A stretch of 64,000 nucleotides of DNA from Sphingomonas sp. PAMC 26621. GTDB taxonomy: Bacteria > Pseudomonadota > Alphaproteobacteria > Sphingomonadales > Sphingomonadaceae. Of the stretch, positions 47,470 to 56,813 are shown one piece after another. Position 1 is the stretch's first letter. Every line of letters begins with the position of its first letter. Below the pieces are notes generated by a model. The model made no database searches. It was given only the letters and a program-made list of their open reading frames with translations, and had not been told where the DNA came from. The DNA lies in the NCBI RefSeq assembly GCF_000251145.1, contig NZ_AIDW01000004.1, forward strand, positions 186,001-250,000. The letters are read 5' to 3'. The position numbers were made by a program, and so were the translations under genes.

Positions 47470-48933
47470 TTAAAACGATCCTGGCACCTCGCGCTGTACG
47501 GTGTCGGGCGCGTCAGGCGTCAGCAATTCAAGCGGGTTCGTCCTGGTGCGCAGCGATAGCGTCCCCTGTGTCCCCGCCGCCGCCACGATCGGCGTGCAAC
47601 TCTTGCCGCCAAGATAATCCAGCGCCGCCCGGGTCGAGGCCTCCTGCGGATCACCCAGCGGATGAGTCAGGTCGTCACCCGCCTTGCAGCTTGCTTCCAT
47701 GATGCTCGCAAGCCCGTCGTAATAGGCCCCCTGTCGCGCAGAGTTTTGCAGCGCAAAGGCGATGACGCGCAGCCGGTCGTCGCATTGCGGCCGGTCCAGT
47801 GCGATCTGGCCGACCGGCTTGCCATAGGTATTGGCGCCGATCAGTCCGACATTGGCGTGGAAATACGGAATCGCCTGCGCGATCACCAATTCGCTCGCCG
47901 AGGCACTGCTCCCGGTTCCGATGAACGCGATCCTGGTCGGCGCAATCGACTCGGGCTGTCGCGCATAGAAGGCCGTGACGTTGCTCGCGGACTTTTCGGG
48001 GCGGAAGGTCGTGTAGTCGATCACGTCGCTGCTGTTGCGCGCACCGCCGAGCAGATTCGCCATCAACTCCGCGATCGAGACCAGCCCTCCGCCATTGTAG
48101 CGCACATCGATGATGACATTGGTGACGCCCGCCGTCTTGAAGCGCGCGAAGGCGGCGCGCAACGCCGGGTCGGCGGTCGAGATGAAGCTGCGCAGGTTGA
48201 TATAACCGACCTGCTGCCCGCCATCGGTGAGGATCTGTGCGCCATAGCGGCTCGACACCGGGGTCAGCGCATAATCGGTCTTGGCGAGCGATACGCTGCG
48301 TGTCCCTTGTGAATCGGTGATCCGCAACCGTCGCGTGGTGCCTGCGGTATTTGGCCCGAGCGCGTCGATGACGCCCGCGGTCCCCTGCGCCGCGATGATC
48401 GAATCGACCGAGCGCAGGTCGGTGTCGCTGGTGCCGATCGCAACGATTTCCGTGCCGCGATCGATCCCGGCGGACAGTGCGGCGGTGCCTTCGAAACTTT
48501 CGGAAACGAACACGCGCCGCGCGCCGGTGTCATAGGACAAACGGAACCCGAACCCGGCACTCGCCCCGGAGTCGTAATAGGCATCCTCGGAGGCGATCGA
48601 GGTGCGATAGGTGAAATACCGGTCCTTGCGTTGCGCGCGCGCCGTGGCGGTGAGCGCGTCGATATAGGCATCGACCGTCGTATAGGGCGTCGGGTCGAGC
48701 GCGGCGGGGAGCGTTTCGGGGAACAGATACCATTCGCGCAATTGCGCCGCCGCCCAATCCTGCCGGTCGCGCAGCGTGCAACTCACGGCGGCTGCGGTCG
48801 GTGTCGGGCTAGGGGTAGGGGCCGGTGCGGCGACGACGCCGGTCGCCGCGCCCGATCCACCGCCGCCCCCGCCACAGGCGGAAAGCAGCGCGGCAAGGGT
48901 CAGTATCGAAACACCGTAACGTATTCGGCTCAT
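47470..48933 (-). CDS. S41 (C-terminal processing type) peptidase, lipoprotein
   Basis: 487 residues. Lipobox LLSAC with Cys20, then a Gly run and a Pro/Thr-rich linker (33-49). A small PDZ-like segment (about 130-215, GAGIDRGTEIVAIG-type LSAGIDRGTEIVAIGTSD) precedes the S41 core: VTNVIIDVRYNGGGLVSIAE, nucleophile region GSSASASELV (341-350) and the general-base Lys of YGKPVGQ (K372). Such enzymes trim C-termini of envelope proteins. As a lipoprotein it should be membrane-anchored, facing the periplasm. It stands alone. Confidence 0.9.
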   Translation of the reverse strand: MSRIRYGVSILTLAALLSACGGGGGGSGAATGVVAAPAPTPSPTPTAAAVSCTLRDRQDWAAAQLREWYLFPETLPAALDPTPYTTVDAYIDALTATARAQRKDRYFTYRTSIASEDAYYDSGASAGFGFRLSYDTGARRVFVSESFEGTAALSAGIDRGTEIVAIGTSDTDLRSVDSIIAAQGTAGVIDALGPNTAGTTRRLRITDSQGTRSVSLAKTDYALTPVSSRYGAQILTDGGQQVGYINLRSFISTADPALRAAFARFKTAGVTNVIIDVRYNGGGLVSIAELMANLLGGARNSSDVIDYTTFRPEKSASNVTAFYARQPESIAPTRIAFIGTGSSASASELVIAQAIPYFHANVGLIGANTYGKPVGQIALDRPQCDDRLRVIAFALQNSARQGAYYDGLASIMEASCKAGDDLTHPLGDPQEASTRAALDYLGGKSCTPIVAAAGTQGTLSLRTRTNPLELLTPDAPDTVQREVPGSF

Positions 48934-49020
48934 GTGCCACCTCGAAGTCCGAGGCTAGCGCGTCGCTTTGCCGATGTCAGCGCGAAAAGTGCGGGATCGC
49001 AAAGCCTTGTCGGGAAGCGA

Positions 49021-49131
49021 TTACGCGATGGGGGCGAAGGATACCGCAGTCGACGCAAGAACGGTGGTGAGGACGAGCGCGGCTGCGAGCGAAACGGCGA
49101 CGCGCTGGACTGCTTCGAAACGAGCGAACAT
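49021..49131 (-). CDS. 36-residue hydrophobic small protein
   Basis: MFARFEAVQRVAVSLAAALV followed by LTTVLASTAVSFAPIA. AGGAG lies eight bases before the ATG, an excellent ribosome site. One transmembrane helix (about 11-30) with a basic/amphipathic N-terminus. Short proteins of this form, starting MFAR.E..QR and ending P-I-A, recur in sphingomonads without a known function. It lies alone between the S41 peptidase and diguanylate cyclase genes. Confidence 0.6.
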   Translation of the reverse strand: MFARFEAVQRVAVSLAAALVLTTVLASTAVSFAPIA

Positions 49132-49304
49132 GGGGGTAACTCCTGGATGATGTGGCGGTCCGGACCATTCCGTCGCCGACATTTCAGGTTTTGCAGGGAC
49201 CGTGCCAGATGATGAATCTGGCGGGTTACTGCGCTTTTTTCGAAAAGTTCCCGGTGAGTCTAGTTGGGAGGCCAGTGATTCTCGCCAAATCTTGGGGATA
49301 TTTG

Positions 49305-50327
49305 CTACGCGCGATGGATCCTGTTCCGGCCGTTGTCCTTGGCGGCATAAAGCAGCTTGTCGGCCCGTCCGAAAACCGCGCCGAGGAACTCGCCGGGTTG
49401 CGATTCGGTAATCCCGGCAGAGAAGGTCACCGCGCCGAGCGGTTCGTCCGACTCGCGCAGGCGATACCGCTTCGTCGCGACGATGCCGCGTGCCTGGTCG
49501 AGCGTGGCATAGGCCTGATCGAGCGTGATACCGGCGAACAACACGGTGAATTCCTCGCCGCCATAGCGGGCGACGAGATGCCCGGGACAGGCCGTGGTCA
49601 ACGCTTCGGCGATCGCGCGAAGAACCCGGTCGCCGACCGAATGGCCGAAGCGATCGTTGACTCGCTTGAACCGATCGACGTCGCACACCGCGAGGCATAC
49701 CTGCTCCCCGGCGACCATGTGCGCCGCGAATCTCTCCTCGAACGCGCGCCGGTTGGGCAGGTCGGTCAGCGGGTCGCGCCGCGCATTGTCGCGCGCTTCC
49801 TCGAGCTTGAGCCGAAGTTCCTCGGCTTCGTGAGTCGCCGCAGCAAGTCGCGCCTCGGCGGACTGGACCCGATCGAGCATCACGTTGGTCAACCGGACGA
49901 TATCCTCCGTGCGATCGGTCGATCGCATCGCGTCCGCGCTCGCTGCGAGATTGCGCCCGAAATCCTGCGTCTCCGCGCGGATCGCGTGCATCATGTCGGT
50001 GAAGCCTTCGACCTGCATCTGCGTTTGCGCGACGAGTCCGTCGGTGGCGCTTGGCGCCTCCGCCCCTTCCGGTTGCGTTACGGCGGTCACGACCTGTCCG
50101 CCGAGCTTTTCGATATCGCGTGCGGTCAGCCGGATCCCGCCTTCGGTCAGTGCCGCCACCGATTGCGCGAGCACGCCCGCAGGATTGGAAACCACGCGGT
50201 GCGCAAACGCATAATGGAGCGGATCGGGGCTCAGCCGGTGCTGGGCCAGAAACAACCCGATCCGGTCGAACACCGGGTCGGCGCGGTTGTCGAGCGCAAC
50301 CCGTCGTGCCTCCCTTGCCGTCGCCAT
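49305..50327 (-). CDS. Diguanylate cyclase (GGDEF), soluble
   Basis: 340 residues. The N-terminal 165 residues are helical with a long coiled coil (about 150-172, AAATHEAEELRLKLEEARDN) and no membrane helix. The GGDEF domain follows: DPLTDLPNRRAFEERFAAHM, CDVDRFKRVNDRFGHSVGD and the active site YGGEEF. The allosteric I-site RxxD is not present before it (GHLVARYGGEEF). It makes c-di-GMP; the N-terminal region would set dimerisation or localisation. ATG at 50327; monocistronic. Confidence 0.92.
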   Translation of the reverse strand: MATAREARRVALDNRADPVFDRIGLFLAQHRLSPDPLHYAFAHRVVSNPAGVLAQSVAALTEGGIRLTARDIEKLGGQVVTAVTQPEGAEAPSATDGLVAQTQMQVEGFTDMMHAIRAETQDFGRNLAASADAMRSTDRTEDIVRLTNVMLDRVQSAEARLAAATHEAEELRLKLEEARDNARRDPLTDLPNRRAFEERFAAHMVAGEQVCLAVCDVDRFKRVNDRFGHSVGDRVLRAIAEALTTACPGHLVARYGGEEFTVLFAGITLDQAYATLDQARGIVATKRYRLRESDEPLGAVTFSAGITESQPGEFLGAVFGRADKLLYAAKDNGRNRIHRA

Positions 50328-50444
50328 CGGTAGAACCCGTCCCTTGATCCCGGTCGCGTCAAAACGACCCTTGTCTGTGGCCCGTGCTAGGCCGAAACTG
50401 CTAAAATACAGTGACCGAATGCGTAACGATAGCGGGGCGGTGCG

Positions 50445-51536
50445 TCAGCGCGTCAGCGCGATGCCGAAGCGGGCGTGATTGACGATCCGGTTGTACGCGA
50501 TCAGCGTTTCGGCATAGCCGGTGTAGAAATCGCCGAACAGGTAGATGTGCGGCAGGCGCTGGTCGATCCGCGCGAGCGGATAGGAGACGAAGGTCTCGGC
50601 GCTGCCCTTGCCCGTCCCCGGATTGCCCCGGCCGCTCACCGCGACCTTGACCCCGTCGCGCTGGCCGATCGACAGACCGAGCGACGTATAGCCCCAATAG
50701 CGGTCGAGATCGGGTGCGAGGCCCTGGTCGCCGAAATAGCCCCACACCATCGGCGCGATCCCGAGGTTCCACCCCTTGCCCAGCGCGACCGTCTTGTTCG
50801 CGCGCAAGAAGAAGCGGTTGACGTCGATCGAGTTGGTCACGCCGCCACCGTTCGAATCATGGCGATAGCCGCCGCCGATGACGAGCGTGCGGTCGACCGG
50901 CACGTCGAGGAACACCTCGGGGGCGAAACCCTGCGCGGTCAGCGGGGCGGACGGCTTGTCGGTCGCAAGGAAGAAGGTGTGGGTATAGGCAAAATCGAGC
51001 CGCGGACCGTCATCGCGGCCGAGCACCCTGAAATCGAAGCTGACCGACAGTTTTGACCCCGAATTGCCAGCACCCATCACCGCATAGGTCGGTGCGAACG
51101 GATGCAGCCGGTCAAGAAACGCGCCAGACCCGCCACGCGAGGTCGCGACCAGCGACTCGCCCTTTGCCGGGGCACCCGCGAGAGGCGCTGCCGCCGTCGC
51201 CTCCGGCCTGGCCGGCGGTGCCACGGCGGCGAGCGGATAGGAGGCCGCAAGCCGGTAGCGCAGCCGCGCAAATCCGCCCGGGGCGACCGTCGCGGGTTCG
51301 TCGGGGGCGGCGATCAGCCGCAGCCGGGTGCCGTCGCGCGCGACCGTCTCGATTTCGGCGGGCCCGTGTGCAGGTTGCGCGGCGGTGGTTTCGTTGAGGA
51401 CGAACACCTCGACCCCGGCGCGCGCGGCATCGGCGGAAGCGGGCGGATCGAGCAGCGGACGAAGCTGCGCTGCCGCCGGCGGGGCGACACCGGCGATCAG
51501 CGCGCCGCCGCCAAGTCCCAAGATTCGCAGCCGCAT
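50445..51536 (-). CDS. pldA: Outer-membrane phospholipase A (OMPLA/PldA-like)
   Basis: 363 residues from the ATG at 51536, with GGGGAAG upstream. Signal peptide 1-23 (ending AAA). A Pro/Ala-rich N-terminal region of about 120 residues precedes the barrel. The catalytic triad is clear: H226 and S228 in YRHDSNGGG and N240 in SIDVNRFFLRA, with the same 2- and 14-residue spacing as H142, S144 and N156 of the Escherichia coli enzyme. It hydrolyses phospholipids misplaced in the outer leaflet. The N-terminal extension is longer than in the enterobacterial protein. Confidence 0.9.
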   Translation of the reverse strand: MRLRILGLGGGALIAGVAPPAAAQLRPLLDPPASADAARAGVEVFVLNETTAAQPAHGPAEIETVARDGTRLRLIAAPDEPATVAPGGFARLRYRLAASYPLAAVAPPARPEATAAAPLAGAPAKGESLVATSRGGSGAFLDRLHPFAPTYAVMGAGNSGSKLSVSFDFRVLGRDDGPRLDFAYTHTFFLATDKPSAPLTAQGFAPEVFLDVPVDRTLVIGGGYRHDSNGGGVTNSIDVNRFFLRANKTVALGKGWNLGIAPMVWGYFGDQGLAPDLDRYWGYTSLGLSIGQRDGVKVAVSGRGNPGTGKGSAETFVSYPLARIDQRLPHIYLFGDFYTGYAETLIAYNRIVNHARFGIALTR

Positions 51537-51619
51537 CTGCTTGGCTTCCCCGTTCGCCAGACCCCGCCGCCTCATCGCATGGACTGGCGATTTGATGCCA
51601 GCCGGATTACGCAGGCCGG

Positions 51620-52405
51620 ATGCGAATTACCGAATCCGATTTAGCCCTTGCCGCCGCGCTCGCCGATGCCGCGGGCGCCGCGATCCGTCCCTATTGGCGC
51701 ACCGAGCAGGGGCTCGAGATGAAGGGCGATGCGTCGCCCGTCACGCTCGCCGACCGCGCGGCGGAGGCCGCGATGCGCGCGCTGATCGAACGGACCTTCC
51801 CCGACGATGCGATCATCGGCGAGGAATATGGCGTACGCGAGGGGCCCTCGGGGCGCGCGTGGGTGCTCGACCCGATCGACGGGACGCGTGCGTTCATTTC
51901 CGGGCGGCCGATCTTCGGGACGCTGATCGCTCTGGTGGTCGAGGGGTGGCCGATGCTCGGCGTGCTCGACCAGCCGATCATCGGCGAGCGCTGGGTGGGG
52001 ACGACCGGCAAGCCGACGCTGTTCAACGGCAAGCCCGCTTCCACGCGGCGCTGCGCGGATCTGGGGGAGGCGTTGCTCGCGACGACCTCGCCCGCGCTGT
52101 TCACGGATGATCAGTTGCATGCGTTCGAGCACCTCGACGCGAAGGTCCGCAGCACCGTGCTGGGGGGCGATTGCTACAATTACGGCTGCGTCGCGAGCGG
52201 GTGGCTCGACGTGGTGGTCGAAGCCGAGCTCAAGCTCCACGATTTCGCCGCTCTGGTGCCGATCGTCGAGGGGGCCGGCGGGCGGATGTGCGACTGGGCG
52301 GGCGACCCGCTGACCGCGGACAGCGTCGGCGAAGTCGTCGCAGCGGGTGATCCGGCGCGGATCGAGGAGATCCTCGAGGCGCTGGCGTGCCGCGGGGGGC
52401 ATTGA
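51620..52405 (+). CDS. hisN: Histidinol-phosphatase, inositol monophosphatase family (HisN)
   Basis: 261 residues. Metal-binding motifs of the IMPase fold are present: GDASPVTLADRAAE, FPDDAIIGEEYG, WVLDPIDGTRAFISGRPIFG, and the third site near LKLHDFAALVPIVEGAGG. The GTRAFISG form (rather than GTxNF) is typical of the histidinol-phosphate phosphatase subgroup. This supplies histidine synthesis in alphaproteobacteria lacking the HisB/PHP-type enzyme. The gene is divergent from pldA by 83 bp and convergent with the AsmA-like gene. Confidence 0.88.
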   Translation: MRITESDLALAAALADAAGAAIRPYWRTEQGLEMKGDASPVTLADRAAEAAMRALIERTFPDDAIIGEEYGVREGPSGRAWVLDPIDGTRAFISGRPIFGTLIALVVEGWPMLGVLDQPIIGERWVGTTGKPTLFNGKPASTRRCADLGEALLATTSPALFTDDQLHAFEHLDAKVRSTVLGGDCYNYGCVASGWLDVVVEAELKLHDFAALVPIVEGAGGRMCDWAGDPLTADSVGEVVAAGDPARIEEILEALACRGGH

Positions 52406-52515
52406 CCGCTTAGCAGCGTCATGCCGAACGCCCTTCGGCGCGCACCATCGCGCGGCGTCTGACAACGGTAGGGAAAGCCGCCATTACGCCCGAGGCGGGC
52501 TTCGAACGCAATTCC

Positions 52516-54639
52516 TCAGAATATCCCGAGGAACTTCTTCCGCGGTGCCTTGCCTGTCTTGTCCTTCTCAGCGGTTGCGGTGGTGCCGTGCCCGACATCG
52601 TCGCGTTGGTGGCCCTTGGTGGTGCGTTGCGCGCTGGCGGGGGCCGCCGCGAGGATCGGGCCGCATTGCGCGGCTTTCGCGTCGCCGACGTCGACGAACG
52701 CGAGAAGCCCCGCCACCGGAGTCGCGACGAGGCTGAGCCCCGCCGCCGCCCCCGCGCGTTCCAGCAACTGCGGCGTCAACACGTTGATCCCGGGTTTGGC
52801 GAACGATCCGACCAGCCCGACCGGGGATTGTGCCGAGAACAGGCTGATCCGCTTGCCATCCGCGCGGAACACGAGATCGAGATGCTCGTCGCGGAAACTG
52901 AACCCACCGCGTCCCGCGATCACATTCTTCTCGGTATCGATCAGGATCGGGTCCGCCGCCGCAACCCCGCCGCGCACGGTGAAGCCGATCAGCCCGCAGT
53001 TGATCTTGACCGGTTCCTTGAGCTTCCCCTGGAACAGCTTCTGCGCGAAGGTGCCGATGTCCAGTTCAGAGAGCTGGACGTTGCGCGCGGAGAAGTTCCC
53101 GCCGGGCATGACGAATGCGATCCGCCCGTGTGCCGTCGCCAGTGAGTCGTGGACCGTATCGCCGTCGCCGGTCAGCGCGATGCGGCCTTTGACGATCCCG
53201 GTCGTGCCCGATTCGATGACACCATAGCCCGCGAGCAGCCGCCCCATCGGGGTGGGCGACAGGCGGATGTCGTAGGTATCGTGCGCGGGACGGCGGCGGG
53301 CGTCGAAGGTGATATCTGCGGCAACGTTGCCCCGCGCCATCACGAAGGTGAGCGGCGATACCTTGAGCAGGCTGTCTTTCAGCGACAGCGTCAGATCGAT
53401 ATCGGAGACGGGGACGTTCTTCGAACGCACGACGCCGATTCGATATTTGAGGTCGGCGTTGAAATTCTTGAAGGTCTCGACCGGGATTGCCGCGTTGGGC
53501 AGGATTCGCGCGGGCGCGGCACCGGTGTCCGCAGCAGCGGCGACCGCACCCTTAGTCGCGACGATGTCCGGGTTGTAGCCGATGAACGGTGCCGCATCGA
53601 TGATGTCGAGCTTGCGCGTGGTCAGCGTCGCACCAATGTGGAGACGGGGCTCGATGTTCTGCACAGTGAACGCACCCGCCAGGTCGCTGTCCCCGAAGCG
53701 GCCGGTAAGCCGGGTGAAGGCGTAGGTCGTGCCGGTCTTCGTCAGGATTGCCTTGACGTGATAGGTCCGGCTGCGCGGAATCGCGACGCCGATGATGTCG
53801 AGCAGCTCGGCGAGGTTGCGCCCGCGCGACGTGACGGTCAGCGGGACGTTCTCGATGTCGGCGATGCTCGGGAGCGTGCCTGCCACGGTAACGTGGTTGT
53901 TGGCGGCATCGGCGGCGAGTTCGAGCTGGTTCCTGCCGCGCGCGACGGTGGCGTCAGGGGAAAGCAGCGCGCCCTTGAGCGTAAACGGGGTGGCGCGAAC
54001 CTTGCCGTCGCCGGTGAAGCGGACCGACTTGCCGATTCGCGCATCGGTCGAGGTGATCGTCTGGAACGCCAGATCGGTGCGCAACAGCATCTTGGGGTCG
54101 AGGTAGCGCAGCGTCGTTCCCGCCACGGTCGCGACGTCGATCCGCGGGAAATCGAGCGGCTTGCCGCCCTTCTTCTCGCTGAACGTCCAGCTATTGTGGG
54201 TGTGCTGCTTGTTCCACTCGAGATCGACCGCGCCACCGGTCAGGTCGAGCGTGTAGAAATGGCGTTTGCCGAACAGCATCGACAGCGGCGCGATTCGCGC
54301 GTCGATCTGCTTGGCCGCGAACAGATTGGGGCGGGAGGCGTAGGACGGATTGGAGATCGTCATCCCGTCGGCGCGGAAGTGGATTGTGATCGGATCGAAA
54401 TAGAGCTGGAAGTCGTCGGTGACTTTCACGTCGCGATGCGTCGCGGAGGAGACGATTCGTTCGAACGGACCCTTCAGGAACCGTCCCTTGGTGATGTAGA
54501 GCACCAGCCACACGAGGAAGAGCGCGACCACCAGGCCGATCACGACGTTGCGCGCGATTCGCCACGCGCTGCGGCGCTTGACGGTTGCAGCGGACTGCGC
54601 CGGGGGCGCGGCAGGGGGCGGGGAGGGTGCAGCGTCCAT
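52516..54639 (-). CDS. AsmA-family envelope protein
   Basis: 707 residues from the ATG at 54639. A Pro/Ala cytoplasmic start and one transmembrane helix (about 28-50, ARNVVIGLVVALFLVWLVLY), then the AsmA/bridge-like region: FERIVSSATHRDVKVTDDFQ, the long beta-rich repeats (VTSRGRNLAELLDIIGVAIP) and the AsmA_2 type C-terminus with TGIVKGRIALTGDGDTV, LSELDIGTFAQKLF and GLIGFTVRGGVA. AsmA proteins are inner-membrane-anchored and span the periplasm, assisting phospholipid transport to the outer membrane. The C-terminal 50 residues are a charged low-complexity tail. Confidence 0.85.
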   Translation of the reverse strand: MDAAPSPPPAAPPAQSAATVKRRSAWRIARNVVIGLVVALFLVWLVLYITKGRFLKGPFERIVSSATHRDVKVTDDFQLYFDPITIHFRADGMTISNPSYASRPNLFAAKQIDARIAPLSMLFGKRHFYTLDLTGGAVDLEWNKQHTHNSWTFSEKKGGKPLDFPRIDVATVAGTTLRYLDPKMLLRTDLAFQTITSTDARIGKSVRFTGDGKVRATPFTLKGALLSPDATVARGRNQLELAADAANNHVTVAGTLPSIADIENVPLTVTSRGRNLAELLDIIGVAIPRSRTYHVKAILTKTGTTYAFTRLTGRFGDSDLAGAFTVQNIEPRLHIGATLTTRKLDIIDAAPFIGYNPDIVATKGAVAAAADTGAAPARILPNAAIPVETFKNFNADLKYRIGVVRSKNVPVSDIDLTLSLKDSLLKVSPLTFVMARGNVAADITFDARRRPAHDTYDIRLSPTPMGRLLAGYGVIESGTTGIVKGRIALTGDGDTVHDSLATAHGRIAFVMPGGNFSARNVQLSELDIGTFAQKLFQGKLKEPVKINCGLIGFTVRGGVAAADPILIDTEKNVIAGRGGFSFRDEHLDLVFRADGKRISLFSAQSPVGLVGSFAKPGINVLTPQLLERAGAAAGLSLVATPVAGLLAFVDVGDAKAAQCGPILAAAPASAQRTTKGHQRDDVGHGTTATAEKDKTGKAPRKKFLGIF

Positions 54640-54805
54640 CGCTGCCAAACCGTTCGCCTTGCGTAATCGTTCCTCCGCGCATCCGAGGTTGCGTTTTCGC
54701 AAGGGGCCGGGTATGCGCCCGCTTTCCTGCGAGTAAGAGGAACTGCCCGGCCGGTATGGGCTGCCGTGGCCGTTCATAGATCGTCGCAAAACTGAAAGGA
54801 CGAAA

Positions 54806-55009
54806 ATGCCCAAACTCAAGACGAAGAGCGGCGTCAAAAAGCGCTTCAAGCTCACCGCATCCGGCCTGTTGAAGCATGGCGTCGCTGGCAAGCGTCACCG
54901 CTTGATGAGCCACAACAGCAAGTACATCCGCCAGAACCGCGGCACCAAGCTGCTGTCCAAGGCCGACACGGCCACCGTCAAGGCGTGGGCGCCTTACGGT
55001 CTCGGCTGA
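54806..55009 (+). CDS. rpmI: Ribosomal protein bL35
   Basis: 67 residues: MPKLKTKSGVKKRFKLTASG, LLKHGVAGKRHRLMSHNSKY and the ending LLSKADTATVKAWAPYGLG. Canonical length. AAAGGA precedes the ATG. It starts the rpmI-rplT-pheS-pheT series; infC is not upstream here, the AsmA-like gene being divergent instead. Confidence 0.98.
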   Translation: MPKLKTKSGVKKRFKLTASGLLKHGVAGKRHRLMSHNSKYIRQNRGTKLLSKADTATVKAWAPYGLG

Positions 55010-55026
55010 GCGGAAGGAATTAGAGA

Positions 55027-55392
55027 ATGGCACGCGTAAAACGGGGTGTAACTACCCACGCAAAGCACAAGCGGATCCTCAATCTGGCGAAGGGCTATTA
55101 TGGCCGTCGCAAGAACACGATCCGTATCGCCCGTCAGGCCGTCGAGAAGGCCGGCCAGTATGCGTATCGTGACCGCAAGGTTAAGAAGCGCAACTTCCGC
55201 GCCCTGTGGATCCAGCGTATCAACGCAGCGGTCCGCGTCGAGGGTCTGACCTACGGCGTCTTCATGCATGGCCTCAAGCTTGCCGGCGTCGAACTCGATC
55301 GCAAGGTCCTCGCGGATCTCGCGATGCACGAGGGTGCCGCATTTAGCGCCATCATCGCGCAGGCGAAGGCGGCTCTGCCCCAGGCTGCCTGA
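55027..55392 (+). CDS. rplT: Ribosomal protein bL20
   Basis: 121 residues: [40 protein letters not shown], the RNA-binding [20 protein letters not shown] and the C-terminal globular part. Needed for early 50S assembly. The gap to rpmI is 17 nt with GGAAGGAAT as ribosome site. A strong terminator follows at 55421-55451, so pheS needs its own transcription start or read-through. Confidence 0.98.
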   Translation: MARVKRGVTTHAKHKRILNLAKGYYGRRKNTIRIARQAVEKAGQYAYRDRKVKKRNFRALWIQRINAAVRVEGLTYGVFMHGLKLAGVELDRKVLADLAMHEGAAFSAIIAQAKAALPQAA

Positions 55393-55420
55393 GGGCGATC
55401 TGTTGCGAGACTGAGATTTG

Positions 55421-55451
55421 GGGCGCCGGTGGCAACACCGGCGCCCTTTTT
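55421..55451 (+). terminator. Rho-independent terminator after rplT
   Basis: An 11-bp stem (GGGCGCCGGTG / CACCGGCGCCC), GCAA loop and five T, 28 nt after the rplT stop. Confidence 0.93.
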
Positions 55452-55500
55452 CTGTTTGGGGGTGTCCCTCCGGCGGCCATCCTCTCGACCCAAAAGCTGG

Positions 55501-55734
55501 CGTCATGCTGAACTTGTTTCAGCATCCACCGCGTAACGGGCATGGTCCGGGCTCGCGGAGGGCTGGATCCTGAAACGAGTTCAGGATGACGGACGGGTTG
55601 AAGAACAGCACTCCGTCGGCGTTACCATGAACCTCCCTGGCCGGCTGCATCAGCACCGCGCAGGGTTGATCAAGGGCTTCACCTCCCGCTACGGCGTCAC
55701 CCATGATGGGTTCCCGCCCTTACGGGAATGACGG
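55501..55734. repeat. REP-like repeats between rplT and pheS
   Basis: The 350-bp gap between rplT and pheS has no gene. After the terminator it holds GTCATGCTGAACTTGTTTCA with GCATCC (from 55502) and its inverted partner ending GTTCAGGATGACGG (55564-55592). A third related unit runs from 55705 (GATGGGTTCCCGCCCTTACG then GGAATGACGG) up to the pheS start. These are GTCATnC...GnATGAC palindromes of the REP class. Confidence 0.75.
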
Positions 55735-55742
55735 AGATGTAC

Positions 55743-56813
55743 GTGGCTGACCTTGCCGAGATTGAATCGCAGTTGCCGTCGATCGGCCAGGCCGATGCGG
55801 CGGAGCTCGAAACGCTCCGCGTCGCGCTGCTCGGCAAGCAGGGCAGCATCACCGCGTTGCTCAAGACGCTCGGCAAGATGTCGCCCGACGAGCGACTGGT
55901 GGAAGGTCCGCGCATCCAGGGCGTGCGCGAGGCGGTGACCACCGCGATCGCTGAACGGAAGGTAGCGCTCGACCGCGCCGAGCTCGACGCGCGGTTGGCG
56001 CGCGAGACGATCGACATGACGCTCCCCGCCGACGCGGCGCCGCAAGGGTCGGTCCATCCGGTCAGCCAGGTGCTCGACGAGATGGCGGAGATCTTCGCCG
56101 ACCTCGGCTTCGCGGTCGCGACCGGACCCGAGATCGAGGACCAGTGGCATAACTTCACCGCGCTCAACATGCCCGAGAGCCATCCCGCGCGCGCGATGCA
56201 CGACACCTTCTATCTCAAGGCGGGCGAGGGCGAGGAGGCGAAGGTGCTGCGCACCCACACCTCCCCCGTGCAGATCCGCACGATGATGGGGCAGGAGCCG
56301 CCGATCCGCATCATCGCGCCGGGCCGGGTCTATCGCTCGGACTGGGACGCGACGCACACGCCGATGTTTCACCAGATCGAGGGGCTGGTGATCGACAAGG
56401 GCATCACGCTCGGTCACCTGAAGTGGACGCTCGAGACCTTCCTCAAGGCGTTCTTCGAGCGAGACGACATCGTGCTTCGCCTGCGCCCGAGCTATTTCCC
56501 GTTCACCGAACCTTCGGCCGAGGTCGATGTCGGCTGGACGATGGAAAAGGGCCGCCGCGTGCTCGGCGGGTCAGAGGGCTGGATGGAGCTGCTCGGCAGC
56601 GGAATGGTGCACCCCAAGGTGATCGCCGCGTGCGGGCTCGATCCGAACGAGTGGCAGGGCTTCGCCTTCGGGGTCGGGGTCGATCGGCTCGCGATGCTCA
56701 AATACGGCATGGATGACCTGCGCCCGTTCTTCGAAGGCGATGCGCGCTGGATCAAGCATTACGGTTTTTCGGCACTCGACGTGCCCACGCTAAGCCAGGG
56801 AGTCGGCGCATGA
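55743..56813 (+). CDS. pheS: Phenylalanyl-tRNA synthetase alpha subunit
   Basis: 356 residues from the GTG at 55743, which has GGAG six bases upstream; in-frame ATGs at 55728 and 55737 are placed before or on top of that site. N-terminal coiled coil ([20 protein letters not shown]), then class II catalytic motifs: motif 1 [19 protein letters not shown], motif 2 [20 protein letters not shown], and motif 3 [17 protein letters not shown]. It pairs with pheT, whose ATG overlaps its stop. Confidence 0.97.
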   Translation: MADLAEIESQLPSIGQADAAELETLRVALLGKQGSITALLKTLGKMSPDERLVEGPRIQGVREAVTTAIAERKVALDRAELDARLARETIDMTLPADAAPQGSVHPVSQVLDEMAEIFADLGFAVATGPEIEDQWHNFTALNMPESHPARAMHDTFYLKAGEGEEAKVLRTHTSPVQIRTMMGQEPPIRIIAPGRVYRSDWDATHTPMFHQIEGLVIDKGITLGHLKWTLETFLKAFFERDDIVLRLRPSYFPFTEPSAEVDVGWTMEKGRRVLGGSEGWMELLGSGMVHPKVIAACGLDPNEWQGFAFGVGVDRLAMLKYGMDDLRPFFEGDARWIKHYGFSALDVPTLSQGVGA

